From Nymphaea colorata (taxonomy: Eukaryota; Streptophyta; Magnoliopsida; Nymphaeales; Nymphaeaceae), in the NCBI RefSeq assembly GCF_008831285.2, contig NC_045138.2:27995934-28059933 (forward strand): DNA of 64,000 nt. Direction: 5' to 3'. Shown in pieces: positions 23,980 through 36,269 of the stretch. The notes below the pieces were generated by a model, which saw only the letters and a list, made by a program, of their open reading frames with translations, ran no database searches and had not been told where the DNA came from. Made by a program: the position numbers and the translations under genes. The stretch's first letter is position 1. Each line of letters opens with the position of its first letter.

Positions 23980-26760
23980 TTGTATAACTGGCCGGCCTTA
24001 AGACCTTGAAGTTGAGAGCTCAAGAAATGGTTGTTTGTCATGCATGTTGCTTGCTCCAGAACGGAAAAAGCGGCTTCATTCGCGTGTGCCGGCAGACAGG
24101 CGGATGAAGCATGGCGACTGGGGACCAAAATTATGGTTTTAGATAAAAGGACAATCAAAGTTGGTCACAGCCAACGCGCAAGTCTCCATCTAGCAAATTC
24201 ATACGTCTAAAAGAAATGGCGGCTTCTCAGCTCCTGATCATCCGGCCAAAGAAGAAAAGAATTTGTGGTATTTCATTGATCGATAGGGATGACAGATTTT
24301 TTGCATTGCCTTGTCATGCGAGGACACAAGACGTGCTGACAAATGAATAAATGATGTTGCAAGTAGCAGGTAATTGAATGGCATTTGTTACCGAGCCGTT
24401 TGAAACAAATCTGACTAACATATGAATTGAATATTGGCCTTGATCTGCTCATATATGACAAAGAAGTTTCGGAAAATGACCACGCCTCCACTAACAAAGC
24501 CGCATTGGAAGTGTTCACTAATTTGGGAACTCAATAGGGAGTTAATCTTACAGTTTCCCACTTTTCAACTATACTTGTTATGATGTGCAGCAAGCAATGT
24601 GAATTCCTAATACCGTTATGAAGAGAAATTCTATGAAAGCCCTGCGACTCTTCCTGGTAGTACTGTAAAAAAAAAAAAAAAAGAGGCGTCCGCTCTCTAG
24701 AGAATCCTCCAAATTGTGGTCCATGATATTCGAATGGTGCCAATATTGAATCTGTCACCTTTGGCAATCGGTTTGCCATGGCAGGTTTTTCTTCCTTAGA
24801 GACAACCCTCCCAAACTCCGTTTGACAGCATACCACATCTTAATTAGACCTGCAAATTAAGTTTCTTTCCGACCGGCAGGGATGGTTGAGTTGGAGGCTC
24901 CATCCTCTCCCAAATTCAAATTGATTCAAGATGTTGCTTGCTGTCGAAGGATCTTACGTATAAGTCCTGCTCTTTATATTGCTTTCATCCCGTCCAATTT
25001 TGTCATCGGTTACCTTTTGTTATTTTCCTGTACAGCCATGTCTTGCACTAAAAGGAAGGAGGCCTTTCCTCCATCAGGGTTGTTGCCATGTTAGCAATCA
25101 ATGTGCATAAATGGGGCAACGACCACCATGATAGGGAAGAAAAGATAGAACCAAACATATATGGTGAAAAGGAAGACTCACACAGGGCACGTAACTCTCA
25201 ACATAAATGGCGGATCAGGTGGGGCTCAGTTTGGGATTGGATTTAACTAGTGTGCATCAGTTTAATTGTTGGCAGGATTGATTTGAGACTATCACAATGG
25301 CGGCCCATTTTTCTGACCACTACATCTTCATGGAAGAGGCTATTGATGTATTTTAAATGTTGAATAGTAAATGTTGGATGTGCCACATGCACATTTGTGG
25401 GAGCCCAGCTAACCTTTTTAGGCAGCACCAATTGGAGATCAACGTTGCCTTGTAAACATCAATAATGGAAGGATTCCTATGCTGCTATGCAAGATCCATG
25501 AACCACAATTTGCTTGGTGGGACCTTCCAAAATCAGGGCGAATTGATTGCTTCTGGTTAGGTGATTGATATTTCTTTTTCTTGTGGCCTACATATACGCA
25601 TCAAATGAATGGTAAATTTATGTTGTAATCTTTCGGGTTTTCAAATACCTAGATAAACGCCCATCCATCGAAAAAAAATCGTTTAGAAACGTTTCCGACC
25701 TAATAATAGGAAGCACAAAAAAAGGTTCAAAAACTTGGCGAGTGATTTAAACTTTGAAGATTACAGACTCAAAGGGTCGTCTGACCTTGATATTCTGGTT
25801 TTAAAGCAGAATTGGTTCAAAAGGACTTGCTTTGTCACTAAAGTACCAGGTCTGAACCCTAAGGGGCTATAATTAATCGACAATTAATGCCCAAATGGCT
25901 TAATCTTATTGTTTTCGTTCCTGTTGTTAATATTTATGACAGAACTGCTATGATGCGTCTAAGAATAAGGGCTTGGTGATACAGGAACCATGAAGGCACA
26001 CTTATAGGGGAAATTACTAATATATTCACAGTAATTGAGATTGAAAACAGTTAACTGTGAAATTAACACCAATCTTTAGCTCATTCCAGTTAGCTTGATT
26101 CTTGTCTTGATGTCTTCGTGGCGCAAACAGTACTTGGTTGCATAACATGCTACATATGGCCGAAGAAAAGCCCCTCTAACCGGCCAAACGATGGAGCTTA
26201 AGACCTTCAAGCAGTAAAAAGGTCAAGAGTTCAGTAACCCAAGTGCACTGCCCTTTTAACGCAATTTATTAATTGCCAGGCTAACCTCAACTTGCCGACT
26301 AAAGAAAAACAAAAGATTCAGTATTAGGTGCATCATTCTCTTGGGAATAAGGAAATAAGCATTATTTTTTGAAAGGGCCAACTTGGCTTCTCCCAACTAA
26401 CCATCTCAACAAACATACTTTGTAGCTTAGTGAGTCCCTGCTGTGATGTCAAAGCCAGGCCCCAGAATATTTCACTTCAAAAAAACAAAGACGAAGAGGA
26501 TGATCCCTCTAATCCAGTCTAGCCAAATTGCAGCGGGAATGACGACGCAAGAGCTGCCCTCAAATTGGCAATAATGGCTACAACGTGCATGCAGAAAGGC
26601 ACCATCCACGTGGGGACATCTCATAGGTCCAACCAGATGCCATTTGCCTGGGATACTCTGCAACAGTTAGGCATCCAGTCTGGATTTCTCTGCTACCAGC
26701 TTTTGGGGCTCCGGCCACCAAAACAGGGGATGACAAGGCGGTTTTGGCTGTGGCCGTCTC
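23980..26760. other. No gene seen
   Basis: A 2.8-kb stretch between the LINE remnant and the arabinogalactan peptide. Open frames are short and have no recognisable domain. There is an A-run at 24666-24681. The last part is presumably the promoter of the following gene. Confidence 0.45.
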
Positions 26761-26911
26761 CTAGGCTCCCCTTCAAATAGAGGGCGCACCTCCCTTCACG
26801 TTGGTGGTGGCAGGCATCCCCAAGTCAGTTCCAGAGATCAGAAAAGAGGGTGAAGGAGGAAGAAGCCCGGTGGGTGGGAGGGTGGTGTTACCTCTCTACC
26901 TGGCCTTGCTC

Positions 26912-27862
26912 ATGGAGATGTTGCAGAGGTTACATGTTCTTGCAGTCATGGGCTTCTTCTTGGTAGGGCTGTCCCTGCCGGCGGCCATGGGACAACCAAG
27001 TGCGGCGCCTGCGCCTTCTCCTTCTAGCGATGGTACGTTCTGAAGCCTCACTTGGTTGTGGTCACTATGCACATTACAAACGTTTTGCCAACATTAGGTC
27101 TTCATTTCCAAGGGATCCACTTCTGCTTTCTGGAGGTTCTAGGTTTGGGTTTTTCTTGGGAATTGGCAGAGACAAAGATTTTGGGGTGCATCTTTGTCAG
27201 TGTCATTGACTGGTCTTGTTGTTTTAAGAATGAGTTGAAGAGCAACCTTTTCCCTTCCTTACTGAATTTTGCTTTTATTCATGAGAAAGAGCCCAGCTTC
27301 GTCTCAGTGTGAAGATTTGACCAGTTCCATCATTTGGGTATATTCCCCAGTAACGCTGCCAGAGAAGGGGAAAAAAGTGCATGAAGTATATGTGAAAGAA
27401 CTACAAAAAATAATCTCTTGATAAAAGGAAATGAACCCTTTTCATCATACGACAGCCAATCCTTTACTGCGGTTAAATTCAGGCTGCCAATATGGAATTG
27501 GAAGTAAATTGTTCCATGGAACATACAAAACCGATTCCGCTGATTCAGGATGTATATGAAAGAGTCTGTATCAGGACTTGACGTTTTTTCGGTGGAGGCG
27601 AATGCAATCCATATCGGGCCGTTACAGGCTTAAATCCTTATAAACAATTGATAGGAATCTTGTCTTCTGTAAACGTCAACTGCTTGTGGAATTCTGTTGG
27701 TAATGGGTTTTTTCCTTTTTGTGCTGCACTGATGAATGGCATTTTACAGGAACATCGATTGATCAAGGGATAGCGTATGTGCTGATGATCGTGGCGTTGG
27801 TGCTGACCTACCTCATTCACCCTCTTGACGCTTCCTCCTTCTACAGCAACTTCTTTTCATAG
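26912..27862 (+). CDS. Arabinogalactan peptide (GPI-anchored, AGP16/20/22/41 type)
   Basis: A short cell-surface proteoglycan backbone of the plant AG-peptide family. Two exons, 26912-27032 and 27750-27862, join G|GA to give 234 nt, or 77 aa plus stop. Residues 1-27 form a signal peptide (GFFLVGLSLPAAMG), leaving a mature core of about a dozen residues starting QPSAAPAPSPSSDG. Its AP and SP dipeptides are the sites where prolines are hydroxylated and O-glycosylated. The C-terminus, TSIDQGIAYVLMIVALVLTY then LIHPLDASS, is the very conserved GPI-attachment signal of this subgroup. The intron falls just before TSIDQG, as in relatives. The upstream in-frame extension lacks signal-peptide character, so the ATG at 26912 is preferred; MQ-type starts nearer the hydrophobic core are possible. 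It likely acts at the plasma membrane and wall. Confidence 0.94.
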
Positions 27863-28230
27863 ATATTGGTTGAGAGATGTTTATTCCAATCTAGTGTGTA
27901 TTCTCCCTCTCTCTTGCCCATTAACTTTTGTAATCCCTTCTCTGGTGTCAATGGTCTGGCCTCAATGACAGTTCGTGCTTCTTCTCTGTTTCTCTCTCTC
28001 TCTCTCTTTCTTTCTCTCGCGATGTTGCCCTTGGTGGTGGTCTGTGCTCACCCAGAGTCTAGTTCCCAAGAGTTAGACTTATTTTTATCTGATTGTTGAA
28101 AGGTCTTTGGTCATTCAAAACATATCCTTCAGTTAGTTGGTAGTGATGATCGTTAAAAGTACGTTTTAGTGAAAATACAGAAAGCGACTCTCACTTTGTT
28201 CATTTGGATCTTCGGGTGAAATCTGGATAG

Positions 28231-28335
28231 GATTTCCCTTTCAAGTTTCAGAATTGGATGAATAGGATTTCCCTTTCAAGTTTCAGAATTGGATGAATAG
28301 GATTTCCCTTTCAAGTTTCAGAATTGGATGGATAG
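28231..28335. repeat. 35-bp tandem repeat, three near-perfect copies
   Basis: Units start at 28231, 28266 and 28301 with gatttccctttcaagtttca. The copies are identical except near the last boundary (ggatgaatag versus ggatggatag), which points to recent expansion. It lies downstream of the arabinogalactan peptide gene. Confidence 0.93.
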
Positions 28336-29528
28336 GTGAGAGGAGAATAGACATTTTGGAGGTTGGCCACACCCTTCGCAAACAGATCGCTGTCCACGTT
28401 GGTTCTGCCGAAAAAGAGATTTCAAGGAAGATTTCGCCTCAGACAAAGTGATAAATTTTGAGATACATCTAGACAAAACGAAGAGCTGGATATTTCGAAA
28501 AAAAATTATAAGAAAAGGCATCGAGTGTATGAATCACGTGGCTCGTGCCCCTGCTCGTTCGTCCAAAAAGAAAAGCACAGGATTATCTAATAAAGGAACT
28601 GTTTTTACAAATTTGTAAATATGTACAAGGGGGTTTTAAGAGAATAATATGAATGCTTATCATTCGTTTAGTTCCGGACTGTTTGATGGATATCGCTTAA
28701 AGATTCAGGCAGATTCATAAAAGGTGTTAAAAAGTAGACTAATTACTGTTTCATTGGCCAACAGACCTTTAATGTTTCCTTTCTACTGCTTATTGGACAA
28801 CCTCACCATAATGGCAACACAAAAGAGAAGTCTGATCAGGAAAGAATTTTCGTGCGAGAGGAGAAATCACAATTTCTGAGCCAGGAAGATGACATGAAAC
28901 AGGCTGTCTAGGGCAGGGGCTTGTCCACTTGTGGTTAATAAGTGCGTCATGACTCATCAGATCCCATTAGTTCGAACATCGTCGTTTCTAGGTGCACCAG
29001 GCACCGATCTTTCTGTAGCTTGTGCAATCTTGAGGTGCTGTGACAATTGGTCCGTTGGCATGGAGATGGTCATAGTTTACAGTGGAAACGCGGTCCACAG
29101 GCGGCTTCTCCTGATTTAATGGAGCTTCCATCTATAACAGATATTTCTTCTTCACAAAGAGCTGAAATAATTAATGGCACAATTTTACTGAATATTGTTT
29201 GATCAGTTGTATGCAGAGGCCACTAAAACAGCTCTGCAGTGACGCTTTTCAGGATCCAAGAAGTCTTGACGGGGAGAAAAGACGAAAACTAATGAGCGGA
29301 GAACCTTTGGTCAGTTTGGCTTTCAAAGAGGAAGATTCGTAGCGGCGATTTTGAACTGCAACTGTATTTGATGCAGTGGAAGCTGAAGGGAGACCTCCAA
29401 AGTTCTTTACCTCAGGTTTTATTTACATAACTTGACATAGGCCAGGTCAGATTAGGAGTACGAGGATTACATACTGCTAAATTCCTTATTTAATTTCTCA
29501 AAATGGCTAATCAGAAGTTTGTTAACTC
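28336..29528. other. No gene seen
   Basis: About 1.2 kb with no recognisable exon, element end or RNA gene. Confidence 0.5.
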
Positions 29529-29532
29529 AAAC

Positions 29533-29940
29533 ATTTATACAAAACTTCCTACGCAAAGGTACGCAAACGAAATCCAATTCACAAACAAATTTGATCTATG
29601 GATAGTATTGTTGTTATAAAGGTTGTAATGCTAGAGGAATCATTACAGCAAGTCATAGAGAAGAAGATCACAAGCATCTATACCATAAAATCGATTTTCC
29701 ATTAAATGAAAAAGACATAGATAGTAGAATCACAATCATAGAATATGACCTTAATGGAAATGCATACATTTGCCTCAAACACTATGGAGATGGTGAGAAG
29801 AGATATATTTTACATCCCATGGGGTTTATAATTAGAGACAATTGATTTTAGTACAAAGTTTCTATATCAATGAACAATGCCCTACCTTTGCAGTTTGAAC
29901 TATTGATTTAAAAAATTGGAAGTAGACAAAACCTAAAAAT
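29533..29940 (+). pseudogene. rpl2: Nuclear plastid insertion: rpl2 exon 1 and start of its intron
   Basis: The plus strand reads as plastid ribosomal protein L2 from about its third codon. Recognisable blocks are ARGIIT, then [17 protein letters not shown] and [13 protein letters not shown]. After NNALPL the sequence passes into tttgaactattgattta, which matches the start of the plastid rpl2 group II intron as I recall it. So the donor was plastid DNA, not spliced RNA. Decay is clear: a stop appears after IIRDN, and several differences from the remembered gene look like C-to-T or G-to-A changes. There is no rpl23 upstream. The nuclear copy cannot be functional. Confidence 0.9.
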
Positions 29941-29949
29941 CGGTAACTT

Positions 29950-30324
29950 GGGCATTACTCATTATTCATAAACAAGCTGAGTTCGAGCTAGAAAAGTTAA
30001 ACTTGCCTTCTTTAATGAATTGAGTTGGATCTAGACGGGCTCGACTTGTTTAGACTTGAGGAAGCTCGTTTAGAACATATATATAAATGATATCTTTCTT
30101 AATATTAAGAGAATTAATATTGTGGTTGCTTGTCCCACTCGTCTCTTGTCTCTGTTGTTTTAAAATAAGATATATTTTAACGCTTGGCTGACTCTGTGAC
30201 TCACTTTTAATGGAGCTCTGGGTCGAGCTCAAGCAAGTTGGGTCGACTCGAGCATGAGTTGATGCACTTGAGCTCACCTAGAGTTCGAGCTGAGTCTCTC
30301 AACTAGAGCTCGAGCTGGCCCTAC
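29950..30324. mobile_element. Degenerate GAGCTCGAG-rich MITE-like repeat
   Basis: A segment rich in gagctcgagc and gagttcgagc words, ending gctcgagctggcccta. It resembles the family at 57553-58101. No target-site duplication is seen, and its left side abuts the plastid insertion. Confidence 0.4.
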
Positions 30325-30520
30325 TGGGCTCGTGAACACCGCCAGTTTCCATTAGTCATCAGTGGGGGCGCAAAAGCGTAGAACTTCTTGTCTTCTAATT
30401 GCAGGATTAAGTAGACCAAAAATCCGAACAGTCCCAAAGTCATCCTTTTTACATAGTTTCCTTTCAAGTACTGATTCACTTCCCCGTAGTCCCTGAAAAA
30501 CAGTTCTTGTTTATTACTCT
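30321..30520 (-). other. Possible terminal exon with one membrane segment, unidentified
   Basis: On the minus strand, a good acceptor (ctgtttttcag) is followed by an open frame starting GDYGEVNQYLKGNYVKR and continuing MTLGLFGFLVYLILQL, a likely membrane helix, with a short charged tail to a stop at 30321. I do not recognise the family and found no convincing upstream exons, so it could be a gene remnant. Its end overlaps the repeat to the left by a few bases. Confidence 0.25.
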
Positions 30521-30529
30521 TTAGACAAC

Positions 30530-31860
30530 TCAATTAGGAAAACAAAGAATGAAGTTGAAAGAGCTACATCATGAAGAATTAAGTAACGGAAACAAGATAC
30601 ATTGGAGAGGAAGTATTCACAATTTCACACAAAGGAACAGTAAACAAGTTAATTCCTTAAACTGCTTTAATTCACCATTCAGCAGAACCCTTGAATGGAT
30701 AGTCCGCGACAAAGCTTAGGCAGCGGTGATTATGGAGAGTTTTCGGATCGAAGCCCTGCTAATCTGTGGTGGGCTGATTCAACATTCTTTAGTTGGCCTA
30801 CGGAGAAACCAGATATTGGAAAAAATATGGTAAGGCATAAACAAGGAAACGGAAAAAGAGTACAGTAAGATACACAAGAGAACTGCCCCGATCTTACACC
30901 GATTAGGAACTAACAAGCAAGAAAGACTTGAAACGGAAAAAAGCAAGAACACAATTGATTTTGAGTCGTTCAGAAAAAGCTCTTCTATGGTTACAGCAGC
31001 ATCAGTTTCTAATTCTTTTGTTTTTGAAAAATGAATATCATATTTATATTGACGATTTGTATTCTTGGGGTGAGCGGGAGGTTGTTCCACCGCCCAAACA
31101 AACCACACCTTAAGCTTTTCCTCTTGTTTTTTTGAGGGTTTAGAATTACGTACATGCTTCAACTTATATATGGATGTCAATATATTAGAATTACGTTCAT
31201 AGTGGGGTAGCCACATGCTTCAACATATATATGGATGTCAATATATTCGATGTGAATTGAATATCTGATCAAACCGATCCAAAAAATCAGACATAAAAAA
31301 AAATTAATATTCAATTAAGAATTGGATCGGATTTGGATTTAAGAAATGACATCAATCGGACTCGAAATTGGAACTGGATATATATAAATATTCAATCAAC
31401 TTTGGATCAAATCTATTTTTTAAAAATCTCATTAGATATATCTAATGCTCTTACATTTTAAAAATTAGTAAAAGTTGGTTCAAAATTCTGATTCAGTTTG
31501 GGATATAAATATAAACATTGGATTCCGATGACATTGGGATTGTGAAATCAAATTTTGAATTCAGATTCAGATATGACTTTTCTTTATTTATATTCGAATC
31601 TAAATATGTAAATATTTGAAAAAATAGATATAATTAAGGACAGATCTAATTCAAACAACCCCTATTTGGTACAGAATAATAGCCCTCCATGAGTTGAACT
31701 GGTGACACGCCACACACGTGCTCTCAGCCCACCGGTTCGAGCTATGTCCCTTGGGGCGACATTTTCTATTTAAAATCGAAAACCCCAATAAAAGATTCCA
31801 CATATAGTGGTTAATCAAGTGTGGGTCGTAGAGATATCGAGCAAAAACTAGAATTTAGTA
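30530..31860. other. No supported gene; possible SINE scrap near 31680-31760
   Basis: A minus-strand open frame at 30779-31216 has no recognisable domain. Two copies of the phrase tatatatggatgtcaatatatt occur near 31166 and 31226. Near 31733 the words ccaccggttcgagct resemble the B box of a tRNA-derived SINE, but I could not confirm an A box or tail. Confidence 0.35.
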
Positions 31861-31865
31861 CCTGC

Positions 31866-34800
31866 TTAGATTGCCATCTCCGCTATTAACTCGTCGAGCT
31901 CCTCCTTTTCCTTTGTTTCCTGAGATACTGCCAATAAACGGCTACTGGGAGATGCTGGCTGTCTTGCATGATCTACCGGCTGGGAGGTGGAAACAGTGAC
32001 TGGCCGAAGAATCTGTTCCTGCAATTTTTCTTCAACACGATCGTCGTCCTCCAACGCGAGGAGTTCTTCCTCCAACTCATCCTTGAAAGATCATAGAGGT
32101 TAAAGAATCTAATTAGAAATAAAGAGAGAAAAGGTAAAGATTGAAGCCATGTAAGTTTAAAAATTTTGTGGCAAATTGAGTCTTATTGGAGTTCTCTTGG
32201 GTGGTGCTGAAGTACCTCATCGAAATCTGCTACACCAAGTGGAGCAGACAATGCTTCCTGTATCTGCCTTAAGTCGTCCACCTGATCGTGTATCTCTCCC
32301 ATGGTCTTATCGACATCATCGATATTCCTGCGAGGGAAAAGACACATCTTAATTAATTTGCGAAGTACTACGACAATCAATATGATCCACAAGGAATAAA
32401 AGGATTACGGTATATATACAAAAGATACAACAACTTTCAGGAAATAAATAAATATCGAAATCAAAGATCCTTTTATGCACATGTACAAAAGGAGTGCAAA
32501 GTGTATGCTTGTGATTTTCAGAACAACTGTTGCAAGAAATAAGCTTTAAAGTCATTTTATGGAGAAATTTCCAGCTACCCAACAAACTTTTTTGTTCAAA
32601 CAAATCTCTACATCAAATTTTGCGTTTCTGGTGTACCACCAAAATTTGTGTTTGAATTATACCAATGACTTCTATGATTAGCTATTCGTTCAGACAACCA
32701 TTAAAACTACACGAAAGGGAAACATTATTGGTCGAACGAGGTGAGAGGGCAGCATTTTTTCTTTAAGAATCGTAAGGGCAAAAGAGAATTTCTATCTATG
32801 TAGAATTTGCTGGGAAGGTTAGAAAAAGTAGCTTAATTTGGTTAAGAAGATGTACAGCTTTGGCCAAACCTACTCAATTGGCAAGAACTAGTAGACAAGA
32901 AGGGCAGATCGATGACTCTTAAACGAAAATACGCAAAAAATTCGCGCGCACTTTTCTTGCTAACTGAGATCTTCGACAATTTATTATAAATCGGTCAACA
33001 TTTTTCCTCTTCAATGCAAAATGCTCACATCTCTTGTTGCATCTTTTTGATAGCCGCTGCTCCTGTTCTTAATGCATCCACAGTATCTGTAGTAGCTTTT
33101 GCGCCTTCTAGCAGAACCATCTGCATAAAACGGGAGAGTTACTAAGCAGTGAAGTGAAATTATCGAGGCATCGGCCTGAACACGTTTTGTCGTAAAGGCC
33201 CGAACGTATAAACAATGTGTTCGGCCTCAAACTTGACGGCCTTCAAAAGATTCATGACAAACTTTCTACAGCAGAACGAAATGACAAATCACCTGATCCT
33301 GGACGCGTAGCTGGAAATTTCTTATTTGCTGAATTTGTACGTCATATAATTTCTTCTTCTTTAAACATTGCATGGCAGCTGCGTCAAACAAAAGAAAAGA
33401 AAAAAATCACAGACGGAGCCAGGAATTTTTTGTCACAGAGAACAAACTATGTTTCAAAATTTTAACAAGGGCTGAAATAAAAATTTTCAAATTATATATA
33501 TATATATATTATATTATATTAAACTAAATTTTTTGAGATTTACATATAAAATTTTAAAGTTTTTAAAATATGAGGAGTGTGGTTCACCGCGTCTTTTCAA
33601 TACAAGTCTATCTTCCATGGCTTCTGTTTTGTTTAATTTGATATGGTCTATATCATTGGGGGCCTGAGCTTAGAACAAAGTCTAACCACTTTACAACCCA
33701 AACAGTTGAGGAGCTAGGTGGAGGAATAACATGAAAGATTGTTGGAGCATGATGAGTGCTTTCTATGACTGATTCCATTATATTAATCCAAGGTTAAAGG
33801 AAAGGCACACCTCTTTTGTTGTTTGCTTTGATAAATTGCTTTGCTCGCTCGACCTCTGAGTCAGCCTTCTTTTCCAGCATCTTTTCTTTCTTCTCTAGCA
33901 TGCCAAGGGTCTTGTAAAAAGAAAATTAAAGACAAAACCGTTTAATTTCATGTGCACAGAATCACTTGTTTAAAAAAGAGAAAAATATTTGAGACTATTA
34001 GTAACGTCTCAGATTGATGAGATGGAAACCTTAACTGCATGCTGTATTAATCTTACGATGCAGTAAATTTAGAGGGTCAATTCTGACTTCTGAGACCCTT
34101 ATAATAGTAGTAAATTTAGATATAAAACTAAACTTTTCAAAGTGAAATGTAACAGAAGAGGTCCATTAAAATTTGCCATTTAAAAGAAGACAGATGGAGA
34201 CAACCCACAAAGATCGATTATGTCTACATTACATGACTCTTTGTTCATTCATGTAAATCCAAAGTACATTAGTTCGACAAACCATATCAACCCTAGTAAT
34301 TTTGACAAAGTATCTAATAGCATACTTGTTCTTGCAACCAAACACTACTTAGAGGTAAAGGTGAAGCTATCCAAATTTTCTAAGAAGTCAATGGTTGTCA
34401 AGGAAAGCAGCTAAGACAAAGAAGAGATGAGAAATTTCAGGATAAATGTAACATCGTCACAATCTCACCAAATTATCTAAGAAGTCTATGGTTGTCATTA
34501 TGAGAAGCATGATGTGATTATGTCACTTGAAATGAAAACATGACATTGTTAGAGTATGTGCTTCAAACAATACAATGTTTTTCTTATCAAACATCCTCGA
34601 AAGACATATTTGGTTGTTAACCGTTTGAGATTAACTGTGTGGCTCGACCATGCGCTCTTCATTCAAACACGGTAGAAGGTGTCTCACGACACGCTCCATC
34701 ATTTCCCTCGTAAAATGTATAAAGTTTTCGAAAAAAATGTATCTGCTCAATATTTCAGGTGCAACAAAATGTCAGCAGAAAAGTCTCAAGACACTCTGCA

Positions 34801-35076
34801 TCGCGATTCAAATGCAACCTAATTAGGTCACAAGAATGGCGAGACAATCAAAACTATAATTCACAGACCCGGGCAGATCGTGCAGTAAATCAGCATGCTG
34901 TTGAGAATTACAGGAGACCAGAAGCTTAAGGTTGGATACAATCAACAGAAGCAAACAGAGAAGTACCAGGAGAAGAGAATGATGTGAATCACCTCATTCA
35001 ACTTTTCTATCGAGTTGATGGGATTCGCCTGTTGCTGCTTCCTTTTGCGAGTGAGCCTAGAAGAAGATCCTCCCAT
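31866..35076 (-). CDS. VPS32: SNF7/VPS32-type ESCRT-III subunit (CHMP4-like)
   Basis: SNF7 proteins polymerise on endosomal membranes to bud vesicles into multivesicular bodies. Six exons: 35076..34993, 33910..33811, 33378..33293, 33120..33029, 32327..32216, 32081..31866. They total 690 nt, or 229 aa plus stop, with consistent phases. Diagnostic blocks are NSIEKLNE then TLGMLEKKEKMLEKKA, LLEGAKATTDTVDALRTG, NIDDVDKTMGEI and IQEALSAPLG. The basic N-terminal half and acidic C-terminal half (DELEEELLALEDDD) are typical of ESCRT-III autoinhibition. The C-terminal ELDELIAEMAI resembles the family's MIT-interacting end. The start MGGSSSRLTRKRK is unusual: G2 and S6 fit an N-myristoylation signal, which I associate with VPS20/CHMP6 rather than SNF7. 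No upstream in-frame ATG exists. VPS20 is a weaker alternative because the core matches VPS32 better. Confidence 0.9.
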
Positions 35077-35285
35077 TTTAATTTCCTTTCCAAACACTAA
35101 TCTAAGAAAAGCCAACCGAACCAAAAAAAACGAGCAATTTTGCGGGAATCCTCCACAACGCAAACTGGATTTGTCCCAAAGAAGAAAACTGTCAATGAAG
35201 AAACACCCAAAAGAATTTTCTCAGAGAAACTTCCCTTCGCAGAGAAGACACGAGGAGAAACAGAGACGATCGTCTTCAAATGATC

Positions 35286-35315
35286 TTAAGAGAGAGAGAG
35301 AGAGAGAGAGAGCTG
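35286..35315. repeat. (GA)n microsatellite upstream of the ESCRT gene
   Basis: About 14 GA units, some 210-240 bases upstream of the VPS32 start codon, possibly in its 5' untranslated region or core promoter. Confidence 0.9.
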
Positions 35316-36269
35316 TAATGGAGAAGAATTAAGAAGTTGAAAAACTGTTTGGACGACATTTCTACAAAACCAGAAATTTAAATCGGAAAAATTGCTTTTG
35401 TAAATAGAATTATTGGAAAGAGAATCTCACCGTGTACTTTTATATGTCGACGTGTTTGGATGTTTGAACAATGTTCATGCAACCTTTTTTTTTTTAGGAA
35501 TTAAAATGACCCGATTCCGTGAGCACTTCCCTTTCTATCTATTTATTTATGTATTTGATTCCCCACCACAACCACAGGAAATTCATTCCTTCTCGCCATC
35601 AAGGAGGAAACAGAAAACCGGCGGACGTCCTCCTTGAAAACAATTACCCAGAAGGTTTACTTTGTTTGGATGAAAAGAAAGAAAACTAAAAGCTTTGTTT
35701 GGATAGAAGAAAAGAAAGTGAAAGGTGCTTTGGATTTCTTTGTCCCACCCACAAGCTTTTATTCTCATTTTTATTATATGTTTCCAGAAAAAAGTTCCAA
35801 AACCGTTAGAATGTTATCAGGAGCAACTGTTGCGAGGAGGAAGAAACCATCTGCAGATTAGTTTTCTTCTATTTCTTACTTTTTCATGCTATTATGTTGC
35901 AAGGCAGAATCAATCTTACAGGTGCGAAGTTTGAGGTCTTCTATTAGTTCATCCAATTTGAAAAGTTAATTACCGAATTTTCTGGAAAAAGGAAAATGTT
36001 ATTTGTCGTTTCTACTTCTTTTTATCTGGTTAGAGTTACTGGGAAATGATTCTTTAACTAAATTTCTAATGTGCAAAATAACCGATTTCTCCTTCTGAGA
36101 CACTCATATGTACAGGATATTAACCGTCTAGTATAACAATTGTTCAAAGGCCCTTTTCTTTTAGTAATGGATTTTTATCCATCAAAATAAAAAATTCAAT
36201 ATATATATATATATATATATGCGAAAAGTGAGTAAATTAAGTACAAAAATTAAAGAAGAAAAAAATAGA

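Noticed and set aside
30779-31216. 145-codon minus-strand open frame with hydrophobic stretches
   Set aside because: No family resemblance. The start region overlaps a short dispersed repeat, and the hydrophobicity follows from AT-rich sequence.
31730-31750. tRNA gene suggested by a GGTTCGAG box near 31733
   Set aside because: No cloverleaf, A box or acceptor stem could be found; at most an old SINE scrap.
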